A DNA stretch of 64,000 nucleotides from the NCBI GenBank assembly GCA_040386975.1, contig JAZKEO010000008.1:1-64000 (forward strand), read 5' to 3'. The notes under the pieces were generated by a model that made no database searches, was not told where the DNA came from, and was given only the letters and a program-made list of their open reading frames with translations. Position 1 is the first letter of the stretch, and each line of letters begins with the position of its first letter. The position numbers were made by a program, and so were the translations under genes. Source of the DNA: M2408 sp040386975. Lineage in GTDB: Bacteria > Bacteroidota > Bacteroidia > Flavobacteriales_D > Crocinitomicaceae. This document shows, piece after piece, positions 7,997 through 15,886 of the stretch.

Positions 7997-8638
7997 ATGA
8001 AATTGAACAACGACCGAGCATACAAACTAGCCGAATTTTTACTACAAATTAAAGCAATTAAATTACAACCTGCAAGTCCTTTCACTTGGGCATCAGGCTG
8101 GAAATCTCCAATTTATTGTGATAATCGTAAAACATTATCTTTTCCAAAGGTTAGAACATACATCCGTCAGTCTTTTTCTGAAATGATTAATGAAAAATTT
8201 GGCAAACCAGATTTGATTGCTGGCGTTGCAACGGGTGGAATTGCTCACGGTGTTTTAGTAGCTCAAGAATTAGGAATTCCTTTTGTTTACGTTAGATCTA
8301 CACCAAAAGCACATGGCTTAGGAAATCAAATCGAAGGTTATTTTGAAGAAAATCAAACTGTAGTTGTTGTTGAAGATTTAATTTCCACAGGTGGAAGCAG
8401 TCTTGAAGCTGTAAAAGCATTGAGAGATGCAGGTTTAAACGTTAAAGGTTTGGCTGCAATTTTTACTTACGGTTTTGAAGAAGCAAAAAACAATTTCAAA
8501 AAAGTGAAATGTGAATTTGAAACTTTGACAAATTATGAGTTTTTAATGGAACAAGCTGTTAAGAAAAAATATATCAACGAAGCAGATGTTGAGTCTCTAA
8601 AAGAGTGGAACAAGAATCCATCTGAATGGATGAAGTAA
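7997..8638 (+). CDS. pyrE: Orotate phosphoribosyltransferase
   Basis: 213 residues. It converts orotate and PRPP to orotidine 5'-monophosphate in de novo pyrimidine synthesis. The PRPP-binding motif is VVVVEDLISTGGSS at about residues 116-129. The N-terminal FTWASGWKSPIYCDNR is the Bacteroidota version of the orotate-site segment. The ATG at 7997 gives the expected N-terminus, about 20 residues before the LQPASPFTWASG region. The upstream -7 box leaves essentially no 5' leader. Confidence 0.96.
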   Translation: MKLNNDRAYKLAEFLLQIKAIKLQPASPFTWASGWKSPIYCDNRKTLSFPKVRTYIRQSFSEMINEKFGKPDLIAGVATGGIAHGVLVAQELGIPFVYVRSTPKAHGLGNQIEGYFEENQTVVVVEDLISTGGSSLEAVKALRDAGLNVKGLAAIFTYGFEEAKNNFKKVKCEFETLTNYEFLMEQAVKKKYINEADVESLKEWNKNPSEWMK

Positions 8639-8678
8639 TAAGAGTTTTAAAAATTAAAAACATATAAAATTAAAAGCA

Positions 8679-9077
8679 ATGATAATAGAGAGCAATAAAG
8701 TTACTGTAAACGCACCTATTCAAACGGTTTTTGATTTTCTGAAAGACACAAATAACATCAATTATTTATTGCCTCAAGATAAAATTACTGATTGGAAATC
8801 TGACGAATTATCTTGCTCATTCAAGGTTCAAGGAGGAATTATCATTTCATTTCTACAAGATCGTATCGAAGAACCGACGCGCATTTTTCTTAAATCTGGT
8901 GAAAAAGTTCCATTTAAATTCACACTGACAGTTTTCTTTGAAGATAAAGGAGATAAAACGGAAGGTTATCTGAAGTTTGATGGAGATGTAAACATGTTTT
9001 TAAAAATGATGATTGAAGGTCCTTTAACGCATCTTTTCAATACCATGGCGGATAATCTGACGAAACACTTTAATTAA
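8679..9077 (+). CDS. SRPBCC/START-like small ligand-binding protein
   Basis: 132 residues starting MIIESNKVTVNAPIQTVFDF, the usual first strand and helix of the SRPBCC (Bet v1-like) fold, where VxxPxxxVFxFL-type sequence recurs. The C-terminal helix (PLTHLFNTMADNLTKHF) closes the fold. There is no catalytic signature. It lies 40 nt after pyrE and is a conserved neighbour of pyrE-birA in Flavobacteriia, so it may be co-transcribed with pyrE. The ligand is unknown. Confidence 0.8.
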   Translation: MIIESNKVTVNAPIQTVFDFLKDTNNINYLLPQDKITDWKSDELSCSFKVQGGIIISFLQDRIEEPTRIFLKSGEKVPFKFTLTVFFEDKGDKTEGYLKFDGDVNMFLKMMIEGPLTHLFNTMADNLTKHFN

Positions 9078-9138
9078 TTTTGGATATTAAGATTTTAAGA
9101 CTTGAACTTGACGAAAATTAATTCTGAACTAAAAAACA

Positions 9139-9170
9139 CTACAAACTTCTAACTCATAACTACTAACTAA
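9139..9170 (+). repeat. AACTCATAACTAC-type intergenic repeat, copy 1
   Basis: CTACAAACTTCTAACTCATA continuing ACTACTAACTAA shares words with the stretch at 26308-26352. It lies between the convergent SRPBCC and birA genes. Confidence 0.4.
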
Positions 9171-9925
9171 TTTCCTCTTTCTAAAAAAATAATTTCTTTA
9201 TTCTGATAAGCATTAACTTCTTTTGAATCTAAATTCTCGACTAAAAGTCTCCCAATTTCATCAATTCCAACGATTTTTCCTTTAAAACTTGTATCTGAAA
9301 CTTGATAAGTCGATTCTTTTTGAAATAACCATAAATTTTCCAAATAATCAGTTTTAATTTGCTCAAAAAGAAAGTTTTCCAACAAATTGATTCGCTCATT
9401 TAACTTCTCACAAAGCTTAAAAATTAACTCTTGAACTTGGAATTCATTCCCAGTAATCAACTTCAAGCTTGTAGCATTGTAAGTTCCAAATTGTTCTTGA
9501 TTTACATTGATTCCAATTCCAACAATGCTACTTTTTATTTGTAAATCATCAAATTTGGCTTTTTCAAGCTGTGTTTCGATTAAAATTCCAGCAATTTTTG
9601 AATTATTATACAAAATATCGTTGGGCCATTTAATCTTGAAATTTGGATCAAATTCTTTAAAAAAATCAACTAAAGCCAAACTTATCGCTTGTGTTAAATA
9701 AAAATTATGTTTTAGCGACAAATTGACATGCTTTAAAAACACACTTAAACTTATATTTTTATAGGGCTCTGAGTCCCAAACAGCCCCTCTCTGCCCCTTT
9801 CCAAGTGTTTGATTGCCTGCCAAAATAACAGTCCCATGTTCAATTTCATTGCGATTAATCAAATTGGCAACATAATTGTTTGTAGAGTCAAGTGTATCTT
9901 TATAAATTATTTTTCTGCCAATCAT
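9167..9925 (-). CDS. birA: Biotin--[acetyl-CoA-carboxylase] ligase (short type)
   Basis: 252 residues from the ATG at 9925. The frame extends 45 codons upstream, but that part is hydrophobic/AT-rich and lies outside the family. The protein activates biotin with ATP and attaches it to biotin carboxyl carrier proteins. It has the biotin-binding loop (TLGKGQRGAVW), the core KWPNDI and GIGINVN. It lacks the N-terminal helix-turn-helix of bifunctional BirA, so it should be a pure ligase. It is divergent from rsfS. Confidence 0.92.
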   Translation of the reverse strand: MIGRKIIYKDTLDSTNNYVANLINRNEIEHGTVILAGNQTLGKGQRGAVWDSEPYKNISLSVFLKHVNLSLKHNFYLTQAISLALVDFFKEFDPNFKIKWPNDILYNNSKIAGILIETQLEKAKFDDLQIKSSIVGIGINVNQEQFGTYNATSLKLITGNEFQVQELIFKLCEKLNERINLLENFLFEQIKTDYLENLWLFQKESTYQVSDTSFKGKIVGIDEIGRLLVENLDSKEVNAYQNKEIIFLERGN

Positions 9926-10043
9926 GGTTGATTTTTGTAGATAATTTTTGTTAAGATTAAGAAATTGTGCTTGTAAAATTAAAAAATAAATTAGTTTTGT
10001 ATAAGTTTTGAAAAGCAATACAAAACAAGACGAATAAAAGTAA

Positions 10044-10421
10044 ATGTATAAAATAAACAATCAAATAGATTCTGAGACACTTTGTAAATCAATTGTTGAA
10101 GGAATGCAAGAAAATAAAGCGAAAGATATCGTAGTTTTAGATTTAAGAGATATCCACTCATCAGTAACAGATTTTTTTGTTATCTGTTCGGGTGAATCAA
10201 ATGTTCAAGTTGACGGTATAAACTCAACAGTTGTTCGCCACACACGTAAAGAATTAAAAGAAAGACCTTGGCATGTTGAAGGAAAAGAGAATTCTGAATG
10301 GATTCTTTTAGATTATGTTAATGTTGTTGCACATATTTTTTACAAAGATGCACGTGGTTTCTTTGATTTAGAAGGACTTTGGGCAGACGCAATTCGTACA
10401 GATATTCCTAATTTAGATTAA
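10044..10421 (+). CDS. rsfS: Ribosome silencing factor (RsfS/Iojap family)
   Basis: 125 residues, typical for the family. It binds L14 on the 50S subunit and blocks subunit joining when nutrients are scarce. Diagnostic segments are DIVVLDLRDIHSSVTDFFVI, WHVEGKENSEWILLDY and VVAHIFYKDARGFFDLEGLW. It is 10 nt from ftsH, which suggests one transcript. The neighbourhood birA/rsfS/ftsH is conserved in Flavobacteriia. Confidence 0.94.
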   Translation: MYKINNQIDSETLCKSIVEGMQENKAKDIVVLDLRDIHSSVTDFFVICSGESNVQVDGINSTVVRHTRKELKERPWHVEGKENSEWILLDYVNVVAHIFYKDARGFFDLEGLWADAIRTDIPNLD

Positions 10422-10431
10422 ACCATTAAAA

Positions 10432-12498
10432 ATGAGCGAGAATAATCAAGAAAAAGATAAAAAGAAAAGTCCCTTTTCAATCTATTGGATTTATGCCTTA
10501 ATTGGAATTTCAATTATTGCATTTCAATTATTTATGAGTGGTGCAGGAGATGTAAAAATCAAATATCAATCAACATTTTTCGCTTTAGCAGATTCAAGCT
10601 ATGTTACTGATGTAAAATTAGTTAACCGCGTTCGAGTTGACTTTAAACTTACGGAAGAAGGAAGAAAATTTGTAACAGCATCAAAAGACAAACAGTTTTT
10701 ACCAATAAAAAACAGTTTGAAAGCTGGAAATAAATCCATGGCTGCAACAAATCCAACTTTTCAATTGGATGTTTCTGATGCTGGAAACTTTCTTGATGGT
10801 TTAGATAAAACAAACGAAGCTTTAAAATCTGCAGGTAAAAAAGAAATTGAACATATCCCAACGGAAGAAGTAAATTATCTTGGAAATATTATCAGTTTCA
10901 TCTTGCCAATTTTAATTTTGATTGTCATTTGGATGTTTGTAATGAGAAGAATGTCTGGTGGAAATGGTCCTGGTGGTCAAATTTTCAACATCGGAAAATC
11001 TCGTGCTCAAGTTTACGACAAAGGAAAATCGACAAACATCACTTTTCAAGATGTTGCCGGTTTACAAGAAGCTAAAGTTGAAATTCAAGAGATTGTTGAA
11101 TTCTTAAAAAACTCAAAAAAATATACTGAATTAGGGGCAAAAATACCTAAAGGTGCACTTCTTGTAGGACCTCCAGGAACTGGAAAAACTTTGTTAGCTA
11201 AAGCTGTAGCTGGTGAAGCAAAAGTTCCATTTTTCTCTCTTTCAGGTTCTGATTTCGTTGAAATGTTTGTAGGTGTTGGTGCTTCTCGTGTGAGAGATTT
11301 ATTCAAACAAGCAAAAGAAAAAGCTCCAGCGATTATTTTCATTGATGAAATTGATGCTATTGGTCGTGCAAGAAGCAAAGGAAATGGAATGGGAGCAAAT
11401 GATGAGCGTGAAAACACCTTGAATCAATTGTTGACTGAAATGGATGGTTTTGGAACAAATTCTGGAGTTATCATTTTAGCGGCAACAAACAGAGCAGACG
11501 TTTTGGATAGTGCTTTGATGCGTGCTGGTCGTTTCGACAGACAAATTTATGTTGACATGCCAGACATCAATGAGCGAAAAGAAATTTTCTTAGTTCACTT
11601 GAAACCAATCAAAAAAGACGATTCAATAGACGTTGATTTCTTAGCAAAACAAACTCCTGGTTTCTCAGGTGCTGACATTGCAAATTTATGTAACGAAGCT
11701 GCTTTGATTGCTGCAAGACACAACAAAACACAAGTTGAAAAACAAGATTTCTTAGATGCCGTTGATAGAATTGTTGGTGGACTTGAAAAGAAAAATAAAA
11801 TCATTACTAAACAAGAAAAACGTTCTATTGCTTTCCATGAAGCTGGTCATGCAACAACATCTTGGTTATTGGAACACGCTTCACCATTGGTAAAAGTGAC
11901 CATCGTTCCTCGTGGACAATCTTTGGGCGCTGCTTGGTATTTACCAGAAGAAAGAAGTATTACTACAACAGAGCAAATTTCTGATGAAATGTGTTCAGCA
12001 TTGGGTGGTAGAGCAGCTGAAGAATTGATTTTCGGTAAAATTTCAACTGGAGCATTAAGTGATTTGGAAAAAGTGACCAAACAAGCTTATGCGATGGTGA
12101 GTGTTTACGGATTAAACAAACGTATTGGAAATCGTTCCTATTACGATTCTCAAGGACGTGATTCTTTCACAAAACCTTATTCTGAAGACACAGCTCGTAT
12201 TATTGATGAAGAAGTAAGCATTTTGATTGAAATACAATATCAAAGAGCTTTAGCTTTATTGACAGAAAACAAAGATAAACTTACTGCTTTAGCAGAAAAA
12301 CTACTAGAAAAAGAAGTTATTTTCAAAGAAGATTTAGAGCTCATTTTCGGAAAAAGAGAATGGGATGTACATGAAATCTTAGAAGAAAAAACGGAAACCC
12401 TTATCGACCAAAAAACCACTACAGAAAATGAATCGTTAATTGACGAAGTAAAAACTGAAGATAATGGGATTGTTGAGAAAACTGACGGAGATATTTAG
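10432..12498 (+). CDS. ftsH: ATP-dependent zinc metalloprotease FtsH
   Basis: 688 residues. A membrane-anchored hexameric AAA+ protease for quality control of membrane and regulatory proteins. It has two N-terminal membrane segments (about 16-36 and 150-168) around a periplasmic domain. Walker A is GPPGTGKT at 246-253 and Walker B is IIFIDEID. The second region of homology ends in RAGRFDRQI. The zinc site HEAGH is at 469-473 with Asp544 (GALSDLEKV) as the likely third ligand. The acidic C-terminal tail (about 640-688) is unconserved. Its last 35 nt overlap the next gene. Confidence 0.97.
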   Translation: MSENNQEKDKKKSPFSIYWIYALIGISIIAFQLFMSGAGDVKIKYQSTFFALADSSYVTDVKLVNRVRVDFKLTEEGRKFVTASKDKQFLPIKNSLKAGNKSMAATNPTFQLDVSDAGNFLDGLDKTNEALKSAGKKEIEHIPTEEVNYLGNIISFILPILILIVIWMFVMRRMSGGNGPGGQIFNIGKSRAQVYDKGKSTNITFQDVAGLQEAKVEIQEIVEFLKNSKKYTELGAKIPKGALLVGPPGTGKTLLAKAVAGEAKVPFFSLSGSDFVEMFVGVGASRVRDLFKQAKEKAPAIIFIDEIDAIGRARSKGNGMGANDERENTLNQLLTEMDGFGTNSGVIILAATNRADVLDSALMRAGRFDRQIYVDMPDINERKEIFLVHLKPIKKDDSIDVDFLAKQTPGFSGADIANLCNEAALIAARHNKTQVEKQDFLDAVDRIVGGLEKKNKIITKQEKRSIAFHEAGHATTSWLLEHASPLVKVTIVPRGQSLGAAWYLPEERSITTTEQISDEMCSALGGRAAEELIFGKISTGALSDLEKVTKQAYAMVSVYGLNKRIGNRSYYDSQGRDSFTKPYSEDTARIIDEEVSILIEIQYQRALALLTENKDKLTALAEKLLEKEVIFKEDLELIFGKREWDVHEILEEKTETLIDQKTTTENESLIDEVKTEDNGIVEKTDGDI

Positions 12499-12721
12499 TG
12501 GTAAAAAAACGCATCATAATGCGAGGAATTTTGTAGAGATTTTGAGAACATCAGACAAAGAACTTGTGTGCTCAACAAAAAGCAAATTAGAAAAATACAA
12601 AATTCCAGTTTATGAGATAGATCATCAAAAAAGTGATGATTCTAGTTCTGGAAAAGTTATTTTACGTATCCCAGAAAAACATTTAGAAATAGCAAATAGG
12701 ATTTTAAAAGAAAATGAGTAA
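12464..12721 (+). CDS. DUF2007-type putative signal-transducing protein
   Basis: 85 residues. The core FVEILRTSDKELVCSTKSKL then YKIPVYEID is the small alpha/beta DUF2007 domain, often annotated as putative signal-transducing protein. The role is unknown. The ATG at 12464 overlaps the ftsH end by 35 nt; in-frame TTG codons at 12470 and 12473 are alternatives. The stop overlaps the cdsA start by 8 nt, so ftsH-DUF2007-cdsA are likely translationally coupled. Confidence 0.75.
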   Translation: MGLLRKLTEIFSGKKTHHNARNFVEILRTSDKELVCSTKSKLEKYKIPVYEIDHQKSDDSSSGKVILRIPEKHLEIANRILKENE

Positions 12722-13529
12722 CCTTTTACAAAGAGCTTTAACGGGAATTTTATTTGTTGCATCGATTGTACTTTCAATTTGGTTCAACAATTATGCTGCA
12801 ATTGCTGTATTTTCTTTGTTTTTCATCGGAGCATTAGTTGAATATTTGAATCTTTTTTCTAATCATGAATTCATTCAAATAGAAAAATACTCCTTTTTAA
12901 TTTTCAATTTTTCGTTTTTTGCATTAGCAATAATTTGTCTTTTCTTTAAGCTAAATTTCATCTTTTTATTTGCAATTTTTCCTTTACTTTTTCTTTATAT
13001 GCTTTTGGAATTATGGAGAAAAAAACCAGAACCGTTAGTGAATATCGCAACGGGAATTTTTGGATTCATTTACCTTCTTTTTCCTTTTAGTTTAATTTTA
13101 ATTTTATTGTTTGTTTCAACACATTCATTTCCAGTTTTAATCGGAATGTTTTTATTAATCTGGACAAATGACACTTTTGCCTATTTTTCAGGACGCTTTT
13201 TTGGTAAAACAAAACTTTTTGAACGCATTTCTCCTAAAAAAACGTGGGAAGGAACAATTGGCGGAGTGATTTTCACGATTTTAGTTGGATTTTTAATCGG
13301 TTTAACAAATAATTCAACAAATATGATATTCTGGATTGTTTCAGCGATTATCATTGCTCCAACGTCTATTTTTGGAGATTTATTGGAATCTTTATTCAAA
13401 CGAAATCTTAAAATCAAAGATTCAGGTACCATTTTACCTGGACATGGGGGAATTTTAGATCGCTTTGATGCTACAATTTTTACTGTTCCGTTCTATTTCC
13501 TTTGGTGGACAATTTATCAAGGGCTTTAA
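12714..13529 (+). CDS. cdsA: Phosphatidate cytidylyltransferase
   Basis: 271 residues, polytopic (about 7-8 membrane segments). It makes CDP-diacylglycerol from phosphatidate and CTP, the branch point for phospholipids such as phosphatidylethanolamine (psd lies at 24.7 kb). The family signature is complete near residues 220-247: SLFKRNLKIKDSG followed by LPGHGGILDRFD. It is the last gene of the rsfS-ftsH-DUF2007-cdsA run and is followed by a hairpin that is part of a dispersed repeat. Confidence 0.95.
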   Translation: MSNLLQRALTGILFVASIVLSIWFNNYAAIAVFSLFFIGALVEYLNLFSNHEFIQIEKYSFLIFNFSFFALAIICLFFKLNFIFLFAIFPLLFLYMLLELWRKKPEPLVNIATGIFGFIYLLFPFSLILILLFVSTHSFPVLIGMFLLIWTNDTFAYFSGRFFGKTKLFERISPKKTWEGTIGGVIFTILVGFLIGLTNNSTNMIFWIVSAIIIAPTSIFGDLLESLFKRNLKIKDSGTILPGHGGILDRFDATIFTVPFYFLWWTIYQGL

Positions 13530-13545
13530 AAATTACGTTTTTTGT

Positions 13546-13630
13546 CGTTGAACTTTAATTTTAAAACGCTCATTTACACGAGTAAACTCACTTTTTAAAA
13601 TCTTGTTCGCCTAAAAAAACCTAATTTTTA
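13546..13630 (+). repeat. 85-nt dispersed intergenic repeat, copy A
   Basis: About 92% identical by eye to 37438-37522, in the same orientation. The shared core includes TTTTAAAACGCTCATTTACA and CTCACTTTTTAAAATCTTG. It is outside any ORF and ends in a terminator-like palindrome (CCTAAAAA/TTTTTAGG). Confidence 0.8.
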
Positions 13631-13645
13631 GGATTTTTTTATTTT
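13610..13645 (+). terminator. Hairpin plus T-run after cdsA
   Basis: CCTAAAAA (13610-13617) pairs with TTTTTAGG (13625-13632), followed by a T-rich tract. It is the 3' part of the dispersed repeat and could end the cdsA transcript. The stem is AT-rich and therefore weak. Confidence 0.5.
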
Positions 13646-13681
13646 GAATTAAATTTTTTATTTTTTTGTTAAAAATATTTT

Positions 13682-14095
13682 ATGGGGAAAATCTTAGCTT
13701 TAGACTTCGGATTAAAACGCACAGGAATTGCCATTACAGATGATTCCAAGATTTTTGCGTTTGGTTTAACAACCATCGATAGTAAAACACTAAATGATTT
13801 TCTTGCAAAAATTATCTTAAAAGAAAAAATTGAAACCATTGTTTTGGGTGAACCAAAAAGATTAAACAATGAAGATTCTCACATTACACAAAACGTTTAT
13901 TTGTTAAAAAAACATTTGGAAGAGAATTTTAAAGAACAAAAAATCGTTTTACACGACGAACGTTTTACGTCCAAAATGGCGTCTTCTGTGATTTCTCAAA
14001 GCGGCATGTCAAAAGCAAAAAAACAAAACAAAGAATTGATTGATGAGATTAGCGCAACGATAATTTTACAGAGTTATTTGAGTTTTTTAGGGTAA
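13682..14095 (+). CDS. ruvX: Putative pre-16S rRNA nuclease (RuvX/YqgF)
   Basis: 137 residues, typical for the RNase H-like YqgF/RuvX family, which matures the 5' end of 16S rRNA. Motifs are ILALDFGLKRTGIAI, ETIVLGEPKRLN, LHDERFTSKMA and, near the end, LIDEISATIILQSYL, which contributes the last acidic residue. It stands alone between the cdsA terminator and a convergent gene. Confidence 0.92.
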   Translation: MGKILALDFGLKRTGIAITDDSKIFAFGLTTIDSKTLNDFLAKIILKEKIETIVLGEPKRLNNEDSHITQNVYLLKKHLEENFKEQKIVLHDERFTSKMASSVISQSGMSKAKKQNKELIDEISATIILQSYLSFLG

Positions 14096-14128
14096 AAAAA
14101 TCAAAGTCACAATAGCTTTGTCTCATTC

Positions 14129-14719
14129 TTAATTAATCCTTTTAACGGGAGAGTTCACCCAAACTTCTTCCCAACCATCGTTTGAATAATGAAAAAAAAT
14201 CTCTTTTGAAATCTTATTTATCCGAGAAAAATATTTAAAACCTAACTTTTCAGCATCGGCGATTTGTTTTTTCACTTTCTTTTTTATTTTTAATTCTTCT
14301 AAAAAATGATATGTTCCAAGGCACAAATCATTTCCAAACGAATAGCCAGGATTATTGACGTGTTCAGAGTTGTATAAGTGGTTACATGGTTTCAAGAAAA
14401 TAAATTCACCTATACTAAGCCATTGTCCTTCAAAAGCATCCCGCTCTAAAAGAAGTTCTTTTGTCCAAACTTTTAGACCATTATGATAAATCTGCTGATT
14501 TAATTTGGAAGAGTCTCGAGGAGCTTCTAAAATTAATTTCGATTGAATAAAATACGTAGAATCAGCTTTGAGTTCAAAAACAATTTCTACTCGTGCTGCA
14601 CTTTTCAGGTACAAGAATGAATCTACTTTTGCTGTTCCTATATATACACCTGCTAAGGGATGAACTTGTGAAAAACAAAAATTTCCAAAAAATAAAAAAA
14701 TCAATAATCTCAACATCAA
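14129..14719 (-). CDS. Secreted protein of unknown function
   Basis: 196 residues starting MMLRLLIFLFFGNFCFSQ, a clear signal peptide; either Met could be the start. The mature part is mixed alpha/beta with no membrane segment or sorting domain. A basic stretch (KIKKKVKKQI) lies near residue 145. I recognise no family. It lies 46 nt downstream of gldA on the same strand and might share its transcript. Confidence 0.7.
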   Translation of the reverse strand: MMLRLLIFLFFGNFCFSQVHPLAGVYIGTAKVDSFLYLKSAARVEIVFELKADSTYFIQSKLILEAPRDSSKLNQQIYHNGLKVWTKELLLERDAFEGQWLSIGEFIFLKPCNHLYNSEHVNNPGYSFGNDLCLGTYHFLEELKIKKKVKKQIADAEKLGFKYFSRINKISKEIFFHYSNDGWEEVWVNSPVKRIN

Positions 14720-14765
14720 TAATAGAACGAATTTAAACTAAGATGTTACAGATGTTAGTATCCTC

Positions 14766-15671
14766 TTATTTCGTCAGCTCCTTAAAAACTTCTTCCAGCG
14801 TCTTCTCTTCTTTACGAATAGTTAAAGTCAACAAATCATTTTTTTGAGCGAAAGCTGCGATTGCTTTTCTTAAATCTTCTGGATGAGTTGATTCAATCAA
14901 CCATGTATTGTTGCTTTCAAGCGATTGAACTTTAGAAACTCCAGGGATTTTGTTCAATTGATTTTTTGTGATTTCTTTGTCGAATTCAACATAAACAACT
15001 TGCATATCTTCTTCGTGTTGCAAGTTTTCTGCAATGTCATCCGCAACAATGTTTCCACGTTTGATGATGATAACACGATCGCAAATTGCTTTTACTTCCT
15101 GCATGATGTGTGTTGAAAGCATCACCGTTTTTTCTTTTCCAATTTTTTTTATTAATTCACGAATTTCCACCAATTGATTTGGATCTAAGCCTGAAGTTGG
15201 TTCATCTAAAATCAACACTTCTGGATCGTGAATAATCGCTTGAGCCAAACCGACACGCTGACGATATCCTTTTGATAAGGTCCCAATTTGCTTGTTTTGT
15301 TCCAATTCCAAACCAACTTGCTGAATCATTTCGTCAACACGTTGTTTTAGGTTTTTAATTTTATATATTTTACCAACAAATTCTAAGTATTCACGCACAT
15401 ACATGTCCAAATACAAAGGATTGTTTTCTGGTAAATAGCCAATTTTTTTTCTTGTCTCCAAGTTATCTAAATCCACAACTGAACCACACACTTTTACTTC
15501 TCCACTTGTGGAAGGAATAAAACCAGTGATAATTTTCATCGTAGTCGATTTTCCAGCTCCATTTGGACCTAAAAAACCAACAATTTCACCTTTATTTATT
15601 GTAAATGAAACATCGTGAACAGCTGCCTGTTCTCCATAGAATTTTGTAAGATTTTTGACTTCTATTGACAT
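14766..15671 (-). CDS. gldA: ABC transporter ATP-binding subunit, gliding-motility GldA type
   Basis: 301 residues. Walker A is GPNGAGKS (35-42), the signature is LSKGYRQR (from 132) and Walker B is LILDEPTSGLD (from 153). The PENNPLYLDMYVREYLEF segment matches the GldA subgroup closely. GldA works with GldF and GldG in a membrane ABC complex linked to gliding in Flavobacterium, but gldFG are not in this window. Some non-gliding Bacteroidota also keep it, so gliding should not be assumed. The assignment to GldA rather than another ABC-2-type ATPase rests on memory of family sequences. Confidence 0.85.
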   Translation of the reverse strand: MSIEVKNLTKFYGEQAAVHDVSFTINKGEIVGFLGPNGAGKSTTMKIITGFIPSTSGEVKVCGSVVDLDNLETRKKIGYLPENNPLYLDMYVREYLEFVGKIYKIKNLKQRVDEMIQQVGLELEQNKQIGTLSKGYRQRVGLAQAIIHDPEVLILDEPTSGLDPNQLVEIRELIKKIGKEKTVMLSTHIMQEVKAICDRVIIIKRGNIVADDIAENLQHEEDMQVVYVEFDKEITKNQLNKIPGVSKVQSLESNNTWLIESTHPEDLRKAIAAFAQKNDLLTLTIRKEEKTLEEVFKELTK

Positions 15672-15715
15672 CTTGAAATATTTAAGGCGAAGTTAAGCTT
15701 TTTTTTGATGTTTGT

Positions 15716-15885
15716 AACGCAAAGATAGCAAAGTTGTTCGCAAAGTTCGCAGAGCTTTATAAATAGTTACAGAACGCCTCAAAGGACACAGAGTCTTTTA
15801 AAGAATAAAAATAGTATCAACTCAAAGAATATTTCTTAAAAGAGCTTAGCGTCCTTTGCGAAAACCTTGCGGACTTTGCGTTTAA
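15716..15885. repeat. Inverted pair of CGCAAAG-type repeat arms
   Basis: Left arm 15716-15764 (AACGCAAAGATAGCAAAG, then TTCGCAAAGTTCGC) and right arm 15833-15885 (TTAGCGTCCTTTGCG, then TTGCGGACTTTGCGTT) are imperfect inverted copies about 48 nt long with a spacer of about 70 nt. The pair fills the gap between purL and gldA. Related arms occur at 57437 and 57910. It could fold into a long hairpin and act as an RNA-processing or stability element. Confidence 0.65.
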
Positions 15886-15886
15886 G

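Noticed and set aside
7990..8085. N-terminal extension of the NUDIX ORF into pyrE
   Set aside because: The extension would lie antisense inside the pyrE coding sequence and does not match the family; the ATG at 7989 gives the usual length.
9926..10060. 45-codon upstream extension of birA
   Set aside because: The extra residues are AT-driven hydrophobic sequence absent from biotin ligases and would overlap the rsfS start.
11085..11417. Minus-strand ORF of 110 codons inside ftsH
   Set aside because: Antisense to the AAA+ core of ftsH; sequence is the reverse of conserved motifs.
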